Below the pieces are notes generated by a model. The model did not search any database. It was not told where the DNA came from and was given only the letters and a program-made list of their open reading frames with translations. The translations under genes and the position numbers were made by a program. A stretch of DNA of 64,000 nucleotides from assembly GCA_018401015.1 (NCBI GenBank), contig JAGYLP010000001.1, positions 142,463 through 206,462 of the forward strand, written 5' to 3'. The stretch is from Bacteroidales bacterium (GTDB lineage Bacteria; Bacteroidota; Bacteroidia; Bacteroidales; M50B96). This document shows positions 1 to 8,789 of the stretch, piece after piece; positions within the stretch are counted from its first letter, which is position 1, and each line of letters begins with the position of its first letter.

Positions 1-185
1 TCCCCGCTATGAGCGAAAGGGTTCAATCCAAAATTGAAGAAGGTATTTACATAATGTAGCTGATTAGGGCCGAATTTCTTTTCGACAACCTTTTCAGTAA
101 CGGTATCTTCGAGTAATACGACCTGCGCCATTGGAGCGAAACTAATTCCTGCGATTAGGACTAGAAGGAAGAGTGATTTTTTCAT
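1..185 (-). CDS. Secreted protein, N-terminal part only (truncated by window edge)
   Basis: Reverse complement from ATG at 185 reads MKKSLFLLVLIAGISFAPMAQVVLLEDTVTEKVVEKKFGPNQLHYVNTFFNFGLNPF..., with a clear signal peptide; runs off the window start. Confidence 0.7.
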   Translation of the reverse strand, partial: MKKSLFLLVLIAGISFAPMAQVVLLEDTVTEKVVEKKFGPNQLHYVNTFFNFGLNPFAHSG

Positions 186-306
186 AGTGATTTTTTAAAT
201 GGTTTAGTGTTTTTCTAGGTGACCGGTTTATCAAAAACGATCGTATGATTGCTGCTTACACCCTTTTATTTTCAGGAGGGTGCGATGCAAACGATTCGCC
301 CTTGAA

Positions 307-1899
307 CTAATCAATTCGATGCTCCAGGGTTTGTCCTCGGAAATGAACCCGCAGGATGCTACCAGGTTGAAGTTTTTCGCGAGGAATGCTCAGGGCTTCC
401 TCTTGTGTTACCTGAATTACCGCGTAGTAGCTCAAGTATTTTTTTGGAGTTTCGATATGATAATAAAGGTATTCTTTGGGTTGATGAATCGATTCGGGAT
501 TAACCATAATTGTTATTTCTGCAGCCTTGTTATGGATTGAAAAATGATTTTGGGCGATTTGATTATCCGTTTCAAAAAATTTACTCGCCTGTGGAACTCC
601 ATAACCGTGAGCATAATCAAAATAGGGATAGAGGTTTCCGGCTTGTTGCATCAAATCGAATAATTCCATGACCTTTTTGTCGGGATGCATTTGTTTAACG
701 CATGCTGCGAAGCCAGCAACCAAAGGCGATGAAAAGGAGGTTCCCATGGTACTGTTCAGTTCGCTGGCTCCGGCGGCCATCACATGACCAAAGGCAGTCA
801 GATTTGGTTTTAATCGTCGGTCGGCTGTTGGACCAAACGAACTAAAATTCGTATGCATTAAGGTGTTTGGGTGAATGGCTCCAATTGAAAGGATGCTATC
901 GGCATCGGCTGGGGCGCCCAGGTATTTCCAGGAATCGGAACCTGAATTTCCCATCGAGTTAACGACCAGGATTCCTTTCGATGCGGCCATGTTGGCTGCT
1001 CGGGTAACCAGTGAAGTGGCTCCGTTCATGTCGCTTACAAAATATCGATGATGGGTGTAGCCTAGCGAGGAGTTGATGATATCGGCTCCGTTTCGGTCGG
1101 CCCATTCGGCAGCGGCCATCCAGAATTCCTCTTCGGCAAGTGGCTCGCGTGTAGCATATTCCGTTCGGGCGAGTAGAAATTCAGCTTCGGGAGCTAATCC
1201 TATCATTTTGCCTTGATAAATCCCTGCAATGCATGAAAGCACCGACCGTCCATGGCTTCCATAGTCATATACAAACTCGTTGTCTTTTACAAAATCGTAG
1301 GTTTTCAGGATGCGATTATTCGAACGAAGGTGCTCAAAGGCTGCATGCTCATCTACCCCTTTGAAGCCCACATCGAAAACCGCTACTCGCACACCCTTTC
1401 CAGTGATGCCGTTTTCGACAAACCATTCACCTCCCATGTTTGCCAGTTGTTGTTGCAGGAGACCGGAATCGACATCGATGGCGAATGATTCGGGTTCTGC
1501 ATCTTCCGGTTTTATCTCGGCCGGGACCGACCAGGAGGGAGTAATGAGGATGGTTTTCTTCACAAAAGGCAATGATTGAATGGCATTGATTTGTGTTTCA
1601 TTGGCATAAACAATCTGCGCGTTGAACCATCTCGATTCGAAGCCGGTTTGTTCCGCCAGGTTTTCGACTAAGCTCGTATAATGCTTGTTCAGCGGAAAAT
1701 CGCTGGAGTCGAATAGCGAGATGCCCTGCAATTGTCGTCGTTCGATTGCTTTGGCATCGAAATAAGCATAGGGATTGAACGTAACGTCTTTCTTGTCGGT
1801 ATAGAAAACCCAGTATTTCGATTCTTGTGCCTGGGTTGTTGAGGTAAAAATGGAGGGGAAAAGTAGAAACCACCCCAGTAAAAACACGGTTATTCTCAT
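307..1899 (-). CDS. S8 family (subtilisin-like) serine peptidase, secreted
   Basis: 530 aa; signal peptide; catalytic motifs VAVFDVGF (Asp), GSHGRSVLS (His), MGTSFSSPLVAG (Ser). Confidence 0.92.
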   Translation of the reverse strand: MRITVFLLGWFLLFPSIFTSTTQAQESKYWVFYTDKKDVTFNPYAYFDAKAIERRQLQGISLFDSSDFPLNKHYTSLVENLAEQTGFESRWFNAQIVYANETQINAIQSLPFVKKTILITPSWSVPAEIKPEDAEPESFAIDVDSGLLQQQLANMGGEWFVENGITGKGVRVAVFDVGFKGVDEHAAFEHLRSNNRILKTYDFVKDNEFVYDYGSHGRSVLSCIAGIYQGKMIGLAPEAEFLLARTEYATREPLAEEEFWMAAAEWADRNGADIINSSLGYTHHRYFVSDMNGATSLVTRAANMAASKGILVVNSMGNSGSDSWKYLGAPADADSILSIGAIHPNTLMHTNFSSFGPTADRRLKPNLTAFGHVMAAGASELNSTMGTSFSSPLVAGFAACVKQMHPDKKVMELFDLMQQAGNLYPYFDYAHGYGVPQASKFFETDNQIAQNHFSIHNKAAEITIMVNPESIHQPKEYLYYHIETPKKYLSYYAVIQVTQEEALSIPREKLQPGSILRVHFRGQTLEHRID

Positions 1900-2167
1900 T
1901 ATCAGTTTTTTAGAAAAAGAACAAGGTTTACATCATTTTGGTTCCATTCGTAGAGAAAAAAGAACGAATTTTAAAAGTAAGAAAAAGCACTCAGATTGCT
2001 CGTCTTTCCATGAAATGTTTTCTGGTTCAGAGTTAAAGCTGAGTCATTCCCTGGGAGTGGATGGAAATGCACTTTTTTGAGTGGTTACAAAAGGGCAATA
2101 ATAGACCCTCAATTGGGTTATAGTGCTATATTTGTTCACTTTAATAACCCACTGAAATTGCTGAATT

Positions 2168-3040
2168 ATGAAAGGTATTTATAAAACCTACGGATGGTTA
2201 CTGATGATGCTATTGCTCTCTTTGAGTATGAGCGGTCAGCGATTAATACAATCGACTGTTGAACTGAAACTACACGATGGAAAAGGGAATAAGGTTTATA
2301 CGTATCAGCGGTCGAAAGTGGCTTATCTGTCGGTGAAAATGGGAGCCGATAAAGCTCGTCTTCAGGTTGGGAATGAGCTGAGCGTTTTGATAAAAAGCGA
2401 AACAGAGCAGGAACCCGAAACGATTATGCTGAAGTTAAAATCGGGGACAGAGGATGAGTTTTGGGGTGAAATTTCCTTTTCGGAAAAGGAGCTTGCCGTG
2501 AAAGGAAATGGAATGCTGGAAGTTAAAGCCGGCGACCGGATTACATTCAGTTATAAGCTGCCTGATTTACAGGGCTCCGGGCACGATACCCTCGACGACG
2601 AGGCATGGTATCGCGGTCCTAATTGGAGTTTCTTCAATACAGGACAGAACCATGTCATTTTAATTCCACAGTGGGCCGAGATTAGCATCAAGGGAGAGCC
2701 CATTCAGCCGGGCGATTTTATCTCTGTTTTTTATGAAAAGAAAGATGGCGACAAGGTTGAGTTGCATAATGCCGGAGGAATGGGTTATGCAACGGCACCG
2801 GGTGGAGTGAAGTACACCGGTCAGAATGTTGCTATTGCGGTATGGGGTACGCAGGAGGATAAAAGTAATGGAATGGCTTTGGGCGAAGCGTTTAAATGGA
2901 AAATTTGGCGCGCTTCGGAAAATAAATATTACGATGCCACAGCTGAGTACATGCCCGTTGATGAAAAAATGCATATTTCTCATTCCGGAACTTACGCATT
3001 GGACGGAATTAGTGGAGTTAATAAACTCATTGTGAGGTAG
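2168..3040 (+). CDS. Hypothetical secreted protein
   Basis: 290 aa ORF from ATG with signal peptide (MKGIYKTYGWLLMMLLLSLSMSGQ); no recognised domain. Confidence 0.75.
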   Translation: MKGIYKTYGWLLMMLLLSLSMSGQRLIQSTVELKLHDGKGNKVYTYQRSKVAYLSVKMGADKARLQVGNELSVLIKSETEQEPETIMLKLKSGTEDEFWGEISFSEKELAVKGNGMLEVKAGDRITFSYKLPDLQGSGHDTLDDEAWYRGPNWSFFNTGQNHVILIPQWAEISIKGEPIQPGDFISVFYEKKDGDKVELHNAGGMGYATAPGGVKYTGQNVAIAVWGTQEDKSNGMALGEAFKWKIWRASENKYYDATAEYMPVDEKMHISHSGTYALDGISGVNKLIVR

Positions 3041-3048
3041 GTTTTTGG

Positions 3049-3121
3049 CTTCCCGAAAGTTTTCGGGAGGCTCTTGGCTTTTGGCTCTTGGCTCTTTGCT
3101 TCCCGAAAGTTTTCGGGAGGC
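3049..3121. repeat. Two copies of CTTCCCGAAAGTTTTCGGGAGGC mini-hairpin in TTGGCT-rich spacer
   Basis: Identical 23-mers at 3049-3071 and 3099-3121; a third copy at 13457-13479 and a split variant at 22346-22394. Confidence 0.9.
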
Positions 3122-3388
3122 AATTAGCTAATTAAGATTTAAGATTTAAAATTCAAAATTCAATCCCGATAAAACGGGACTTACGCTACGCTTCAGAATT
3201 CAGAATTGAACACGTTGCAAGTTCGTCCTTGAACTAGAATGATTGCCACGCGCGGTAGCTTGTTGTTGCTGCATTCACCCCTTCTCCTCTTCGCCCCCTC
3301 GCCCCGTCGTTCACCGTTCGGTTCCATTTTTCACTTTTCACTTTTCACTTTTCACTTCCGTCGTTCACCGATTCGATTCTTGGTGGAT

Positions 3389-6300
3389 TCAATTTGGCGG
3401 ATAAACCAGGGTAACGGGGCTGTTCATCAGGATTTGATAGCCTTTGCCTGTTTTTATCGTTTCAATAGCATCGAGCGAGTAAAGGGGCCAATAAACTAAT
3501 CCATCTTCATCCTTAATTAAATAGAGTTCGTTCACGATGCTTTGCATGGCATCGATAATGGGCATGTTGCTATTTCGGACATATCCGATCATCGACCAGC
3601 CAGCCGGAAGGGTTATTCCGAGTTGAACCGGATTAATCAGACTACCGACCACGATAAGTGTATCGTTTTGTGTGGCGAGTATTTGATAGGCTTTTCCTTG
3701 TTTCCAACTTCCAATGGAATTGAAGTTAAATGCCGGCCAGTAAATATCGCCATTGCCATCTTTCATGATTTCGACCTGAGGTAAAATTCCGCTCAACATC
3801 AGATTGAGGGCGGAGTCCTGAGGGATTAGATAGGTGGAATATAAACCCCAACCCTGATGAATGGGTATTTCATGTTCGAGCAACTGCTGATCGCCATAAA
3901 AATACACATCGTCGATGGCCAGACCACTTGCCCAAACACCTTGATCGGAGTGCTGAAATGCGAGCTTAACGGATGCTTCGCCACTAAATGAACTCAGATC
4001 GAGGGTGTATTGAATCCATCCTCCAGCAAAGGACGGAATGTCGAAAACTTCTATCCAGGTGTAGCCGCAATCGGCACTAACCAGCACGTTAGCATCCGAG
4101 CTGTATTGTCCGGTGAAAAACGCTTCAAATTCAACCCAAAAACTGGTGTTATTGCTTAAGTCGAACGAGGGAGAGATGAGCATATCGTTGGCCGAATTGC
4201 AAAAGCAGGTATCGTCGTTGCTGGCAGCATAGGTCGTATGGGCCGGAATGCTGAATCCATCGCTACTGTAATCGCTGCTGAATAGCCATCCGGTGGCTCC
4301 GGGCTCTTGTTCCCTGAACCAATCGGGGGCGCCATTTTCAAAATCTTCGGCGTAAGGCAAGCTTTTACCCGGTTCAAGTTCAAAACTGATGCTTTTCTGA
4401 TTGTTGTAGGTATAGGTGTCGCCCGAGACGTCGATCAATGCATCGAGGGTATACGGTCCGGGAATGTTCCAGGGTATTCCGGTTGAAAATACATGTTCGT
4501 AAACCTCGCCAGGAGGAATAATTTGCGAAACCGCTTCGGTGCTGAAGTTCAAGCCATCGGTGCTAAAGGCTACATCGAAGGACGCAATGGTGTCGTACCC
4601 AAAGTTTTGAATGCTGATAACCACGAACTCATTGTTGCTTAGTAAACAGTTTCCGGTCGGGAAATCGATGCTCAGGATTCCGGCGTCGATTGCTTGTTCC
4701 TCTTTAACAATGAATTCATCGATGGCACAACCCTCATAATTATTTGGATTAAACGTGGCTCCGAAATAAAATCGGAATCGAACGGATTGCTCCTCAGCCA
4801 GGAAAGGTAAATCGCGTTTGATGTTGAGGTAAGTATTGTAGAGATTTCCCGACCAACCATGGAGCGAGCCGGAATTCCCCAAGCCGGCAACAAAAGAGGC
4901 ATTGTACCACAATTCAGCATCGCCTTGGGAACCGATGGTGGTCCAGGTTTGCCCTTCGTCGAGGCTGTATTGAAAATTCAGGCCATCTTCAAAAATTTCG
5001 GTAGTATAAAATAACTTGAAGCTTACTTGTGGATTTTGCAAGTAGCTAAAATCGAATACCGGGCTGATGAGCTGGGATTTTTCGTGGGTATTGTAAGTTC
5101 CATCGAGGTTGGTAACCCAGGCTTTGATGCCGTCGGGGGCATAGTTGATAGTGCTTCCGTTTGGAATCCCGCATTCCCAACTGCTTGAGTTTCCGGCAGT
5201 GGTCCAATATTGCGTTCCTTCGAAGGATTGAATGTAAGGATAGCTGCTGATGGTTGGTTGTGTCACTTGAATAATGCTTTGTACCGAATTATTGGAAGTA
5301 TCGACGTCGTAAGGAGTGTTTACCCAGGCTTCGAGCGTGTAGGTTCCCGGCTCGTGCAAATCGATGGTCTGATTGAAAAGGTGCAGCAGGGAATCGCCCG
5401 GAGCAAGAGAAGTAGAGATGGTTTCGAGGTAGGAGTATGCGTGATTGACTCGGAAACCAATTTCCGCACTGTCGATGGTGCTTAGCCCGAGGTTTTTAAT
5501 CCAAATACTAGCGGGTTCGTAGGCTGAATAGAAGTTTTGGTTCGCTGGATTTTCCCAGGAAAGGCAGGCAAGATCGCGTGTACTCGAATTGATAGAACTT
5601 ACTTCCCACTTACGAAGGGCAAAAAGGGAAAGCTGATCGCTGGTATCCCTACAGTGAATAGCGAAGCGAACGGAGGCTAGTCCGTCGTAGGCTGATAGAT
5701 CGATGGTATCGGTTTCCCAGGCAGTAGATCCGGCAAAGCTGTGTAGGGTGTCTAGCAACAGTTCGTTTCCATTTGGCGCAGCCAGGAGGTAAGCGGGTTG
5801 GTCGCCGAGATGTTCAATTACAAGCAGGGTATTTTCTTGTAGTTCAAGGTTGAAGTTTGGGCTAATCAGGTGGTTGTTGGGTAGTAGGTTATCGTTAGCC
5901 ACGTTGAAAGAATACCATGCCGTGCTTCCTGGCGATGGAATGATTCCGGCGATAAAAGGGGAGCTGGTAATGGTATGGGCTGTTTTCCAGCCGGTTGCCC
6001 ATTCGCTTCCTTGAACCTCCCAGAGGTATGGCGAGAAATAGTGTTGATCGAGACTGGTTCCGGAAAGTACTATTTCATCGACGATTACCTGATCGTCGTC
6101 TTCAATTTTGCAAGACGATTGCAAGCTGATGACTAGATTCCCTCCGGCAAAGCTATCCAGGTTAAAGCTTAGGTAATAGAATTCATCATTGTTAAGAGAG
6201 ATCGGATTGGCCGCGATGCGTCCCGAGGGATTCGTCAGCGGGTAACCATTAGCCAGTACTCTTAGCCAGGAATAGTTGGTGCTTAGGTTAGCCGTTTGTT

Positions 6301-6619
6301 TGAGTCGTAGGTGCAATTCGAGTTGATGGTAGTTGGTTGCATCGATTATTTTGCTGGCCGTTGCCCGATGGTAGAAATTATCGGTAAATGCTTGCTCGTA
6401 GGTAGTGCTGTCGCCATTGCCTGTCCATAAGAAATCGCTTCCACCTGTCATAATCAACTGTTGATTACTAAGGTAGATGTCGGCCTGATACTCCGATTGG
6501 AGTTGCATGCCGGTGGTTCCGTTGAAGGAATCGAAGTAAAGGGTGTCCTGACTATGAACAGAGCTGGCTCCGAGGATAGCAATGAGCCAAATAAGGGAGG
6601 TAAGCAGATTCGTCTTCAT
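3389..6619 (-). CDS. Large secreted multidomain protein (CARDB/MAM-like beta-sandwich repeats) with duplicated C-terminal module
   Basis: 1076 aa; signal peptide; repeated 'vSFKLFYTTEIFEDGLNFQYSLDEGQTW'-type and CARDB-type segments; two C-terminal 'KDxxGxxYWPxx...GKxYQI' units. Confidence 0.8.
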   Translation of the reverse strand: MKTNLLTSLIWLIAILGASSVHSQDTLYFDSFNGTTGMQLQSEYQADIYLSNQQLIMTGGSDFLWTGNGDSTTYEQAFTDNFYHRATASKIIDATNYHQLELHLRLKQTANLSTNYSWLRVLANGYPLTNPSGRIAANPISLNNDEFYYLSFNLDSFAGGNLVISLQSSCKIEDDDQVIVDEIVLSGTSLDQHYFSPYLWEVQGSEWATGWKTAHTITSSPFIAGIIPSPGSTAWYSFNVANDNLLPNNHLISPNFNLELQENTLLVIEHLGDQPAYLLAAPNGNELLLDTLHSFAGSTAWETDTIDLSAYDGLASVRFAIHCRDTSDQLSLFALRKWEVSSINSSTRDLACLSWENPANQNFYSAYEPASIWIKNLGLSTIDSAEIGFRVNHAYSYLETISTSLAPGDSLLHLFNQTIDLHEPGTYTLEAWVNTPYDVDTSNNSVQSIIQVTQPTISSYPYIQSFEGTQYWTTAGNSSSWECGIPNGSTINYAPDGIKAWVTNLDGTYNTHEKSQLISPVFDFSYLQNPQVSFKLFYTTEIFEDGLNFQYSLDEGQTWTTIGSQGDAELWYNASFVAGLGNSGSLHGWSGNLYNTYLNIKRDLPFLAEEQSVRFRFYFGATFNPNNYEGCAIDEFIVKEEQAIDAGILSIDFPTGNCLLSNNEFVVISIQNFGYDTIASFDVAFSTDGLNFSTEAVSQIIPPGEVYEHVFSTGIPWNIPGPYTLDALIDVSGDTYTYNNQKSISFELEPGKSLPYAEDFENGAPDWFREQEPGATGWLFSSDYSSDGFSIPAHTTYAASNDDTCFCNSANDMLISPSFDLSNNTSFWVEFEAFFTGQYSSDANVLVSADCGYTWIEVFDIPSFAGGWIQYTLDLSSFSGEASVKLAFQHSDQGVWASGLAIDDVYFYGDQQLLEHEIPIHQGWGLYSTYLIPQDSALNLMLSGILPQVEIMKDGNGDIYWPAFNFNSIGSWKQGKAYQILATQNDTLIVVGSLINPVQLGITLPAGWSMIGYVRNSNMPIIDAMQSIVNELYLIKDEDGLVYWPLYSLDAIETIKTGKGYQILMNSPVTLVYPPN

Positions 6620-6660
6620 GGGAACGAAGATAGCTGTTTTTTAAATCCTTACCTTGGAAT

Positions 6661-7812
6661 CTATAAGAGACTTTCAGCGATTATCCGAGCTTCTTTATCG
6701 GTTTGGATTAGCTCTTCGAGACCAGGATTGGGAATGAAAGGCATTTGATTCAGGGTTTGCTCGTTAATGCGAGGGATGTCGGTGAAGGCAATTCGGTGCT
6801 TCAGGAAAGCATCGACGGCTATTTCGTTGGCGGCGTTAAGGGTGCAGCCTGTATTTCCTTGTTTATCAAGCACCTGATAGGCAAGCTGAAGGTTTGGATA
6901 ATCATCCTTTCGAGCAGGTGAAAAATCCCACTGAGTCGGACGACTAAAATCGATGGTAGGGAAGGAATTTGAAGGACGCATGGGGTAAGCCAATGCATAC
7001 TGGATTTGGATTTTCATGTCGGGGTAAGCTGCATGGGCTTTCAGCGAACCATCGGTCAATTGAACCATTGAATGCACCACCGACGAAGGATGAATGAGGA
7101 CATCAATTTGTTCGGGTTTTAAGTTAAAAAGCCAAAATGCTTCAATCACTTCGAATCCTTTGTTCATTAAGCCGGCAGAATCGATGCTGATTTTAGGTCC
7201 CATCTTCCAATTAGGGTGTTTCAAGGCTTGCACCGGGGAAACTTTTTTCAATGCATCGACGGGAAAGTTTAAAAATGGCCCTCCCGATGCCGTAAGGTAA
7301 ATGCGCTGGATGTCGGAAAACTGTTCTCCTTTCATGCATTGAAAAATAGCCGATGGCTCCGAATCGACGGGAATAAGCGGGGCTTGAAACTGGCGAATTT
7401 CTTTCATGATGAGTTCCCCGGCCACTACGATCGATTCTTTGTTGGCAAGTGCCAGTGGTTTCCGCAAGCTGATGCATCGTAAACTTGCTGCCAGACCGGC
7501 AAAGCCAACGATGGCGTTGAGTACCAAATCGATCGAGTCCGATTCGAGGATGTCGAGTAGGGAACCTCTTCCGCCGAAGACTTTTATATCTGTTTGTGCA
7601 AGCAGGTTATTGAGCGCCTCATAATACCTTTCATCGATAATAATGACGGTGTTCACTTCGAATTGGATAGCCTGTTCGGCTAGGAGTTTATAGTTCGAAT
7701 GAGCCACTAATAAGGTGGCTTCGAGCAGTTGCGAATGTTCTTGAATAACGGACAATGCTTGCTGTCCAACGCTCCCTGTTGAGCCTAAAATTGCGATTCT
7801 TCTTTTTTCCAT
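6661..7812 (-). CDS. dxr: 1-deoxy-D-xylulose 5-phosphate reductoisomerase
   Basis: 383 aa; N-terminal ILGSTGSVGQQALSVI, ALANKESIVVAGELI, PVDSEPSAIFQC, GLMNKGFEVIEA, HPSSVVHSMV signatures. Confidence 0.97.
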   Translation of the reverse strand: MEKRRIAILGSTGSVGQQALSVIQEHSQLLEATLLVAHSNYKLLAEQAIQFEVNTVIIIDERYYEALNNLLAQTDIKVFGGRGSLLDILESDSIDLVLNAIVGFAGLAASLRCISLRKPLALANKESIVVAGELIMKEIRQFQAPLIPVDSEPSAIFQCMKGEQFSDIQRIYLTASGGPFLNFPVDALKKVSPVQALKHPNWKMGPKISIDSAGLMNKGFEVIEAFWLFNLKPEQIDVLIHPSSVVHSMVQLTDGSLKAHAAYPDMKIQIQYALAYPMRPSNSFPTIDFSRPTQWDFSPARKDDYPNLQLAYQVLDKQGNTGCTLNAANEIAVDAFLKHRIAFTDIPRINEQTLNQMPFIPNPGLEELIQTDKEARIIAESLL

Positions 7813-7818
7813 GAATGC

Positions 7819-8694
7819 CTAAAAACTGATGTATTCTTCGGCATTTAGAGGAACTCCTTTATACCAAATTTCAAAATGTAAATGCGGACCGGTACTCAAC
7901 AATCCGGAGTTCCCGACCGTAGCAATTGCTTCGCCGGCTTTGACCCGTTCGCCCGAATTTTTGAATAACTCGGAATTGTGTTTATAAACCGACATGAGGT
8001 TGTTTTCGTGTTGGATTTGTATAGTGTACCCAAAATCCATCGACCAGTCGGCACTAACCACAGTTCCGGTTAAGGTAGAGAGAACAATTTCCTGCGGGCT
8101 GGTTACGATATCGGTTCCGAAGTGATTGCGGGAAATGTCGAACGAATTGGTTATAATGCCCTTAACGGGGGGGAAAAAGTGAATGAGCCGCAAGTCGGTT
8201 TTAACGCCTCGATCGCCCGATCGATTTAGGGAATAAAAATCGTCGCGCTCTACACTTAGGCGAAGGAGAGAATCGTCGGGCGAAATGCTAAAATCGATGT
8301 TTTCATAGCTGTTTTCAACATAGATAGTGTCGGTTATTTCGTAATCGGTTTCGCCTTTGATGAGGTTTTTAACCAATTGGATGTATTCATCGCGCATGGC
8401 TAATTCCTGCTCAAGGCTGTCGAGGGCCATGGAGTTCTCCAAAATAGTACGACGAAATTCGCTGTCGGGGTAACCAGGAATCAATACACGCACAGAAGTG
8501 TAGAAAATAATGAGCGCTGTGCCCAGAATCGTTAAGAGGAAAAAACTCAGGAAAAGAGAGAGAGCAGAAATAGGCCGGAAGCGAAAAGTTCGTTTCTCCT
8601 CGTAGTTCTCTTCCTTTAACACTTTAACCAGCAAGGGAGTATTCCAAAAGGAGTTCGATTTTAAACCATCGATGTCTTGTTTTTTCTTTGCCAT
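7819..8694 (-). CDS. M23 family metallopeptidase with N-terminal transmembrane helix
   Basis: 291 aa; HFGTDIV...GYTIQIQHENN...GNSGLLSTGPHLHFEIWYKG LytM/M23 signature. Confidence 0.92.
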   Translation of the reverse strand: MAKKKQDIDGLKSNSFWNTPLLVKVLKEENYEEKRTFRFRPISALSLFLSFFLLTILGTALIIFYTSVRVLIPGYPDSEFRRTILENSMALDSLEQELAMRDEYIQLVKNLIKGETDYEITDTIYVENSYENIDFSISPDDSLLRLSVERDDFYSLNRSGDRGVKTDLRLIHFFPPVKGIITNSFDISRNHFGTDIVTSPQEIVLSTLTGTVVSADWSMDFGYTIQIQHENNLMSVYKHNSELFKNSGERVKAGEAIATVGNSGLLSTGPHLHFEIWYKGVPLNAEEYISF

Positions 8695-8746
8695 GATTGA
8701 AGAATTGCTGCGAATATACTACCTATCCGGCACGAAAACAACGACC

Positions 8747-8776
8747 TTGCGCTCAATGGATTTAATCGTATTTTTG
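8747..8776 (+). promoter_or_regulatory. Bacteroidota-type promoter upstream of tamL-like gene
   Basis: TTG (8747-8749), 19-nt spacer, TATTTTTG (8769-8776), matching the TTTG/N19-21/TAnnTTTG Bacteroidetes primary sigma factor consensus. Confidence 0.55.
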
Positions 8777-8789
8777 TGCAAAAAACCAC

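Noticed and set aside
285-297. TGCAAACGATTCG, similar to the amylase upstream palindrome
   Set aside because: Right half does not complete the inverted repeat and lies next to a gene end; likely chance.
3326-3360. (TTTTCAC)n runs here and at 13620-13650
   Set aside because: Simple-sequence repeat without spacer diversity; counted only as part of the intergenic mosaic.
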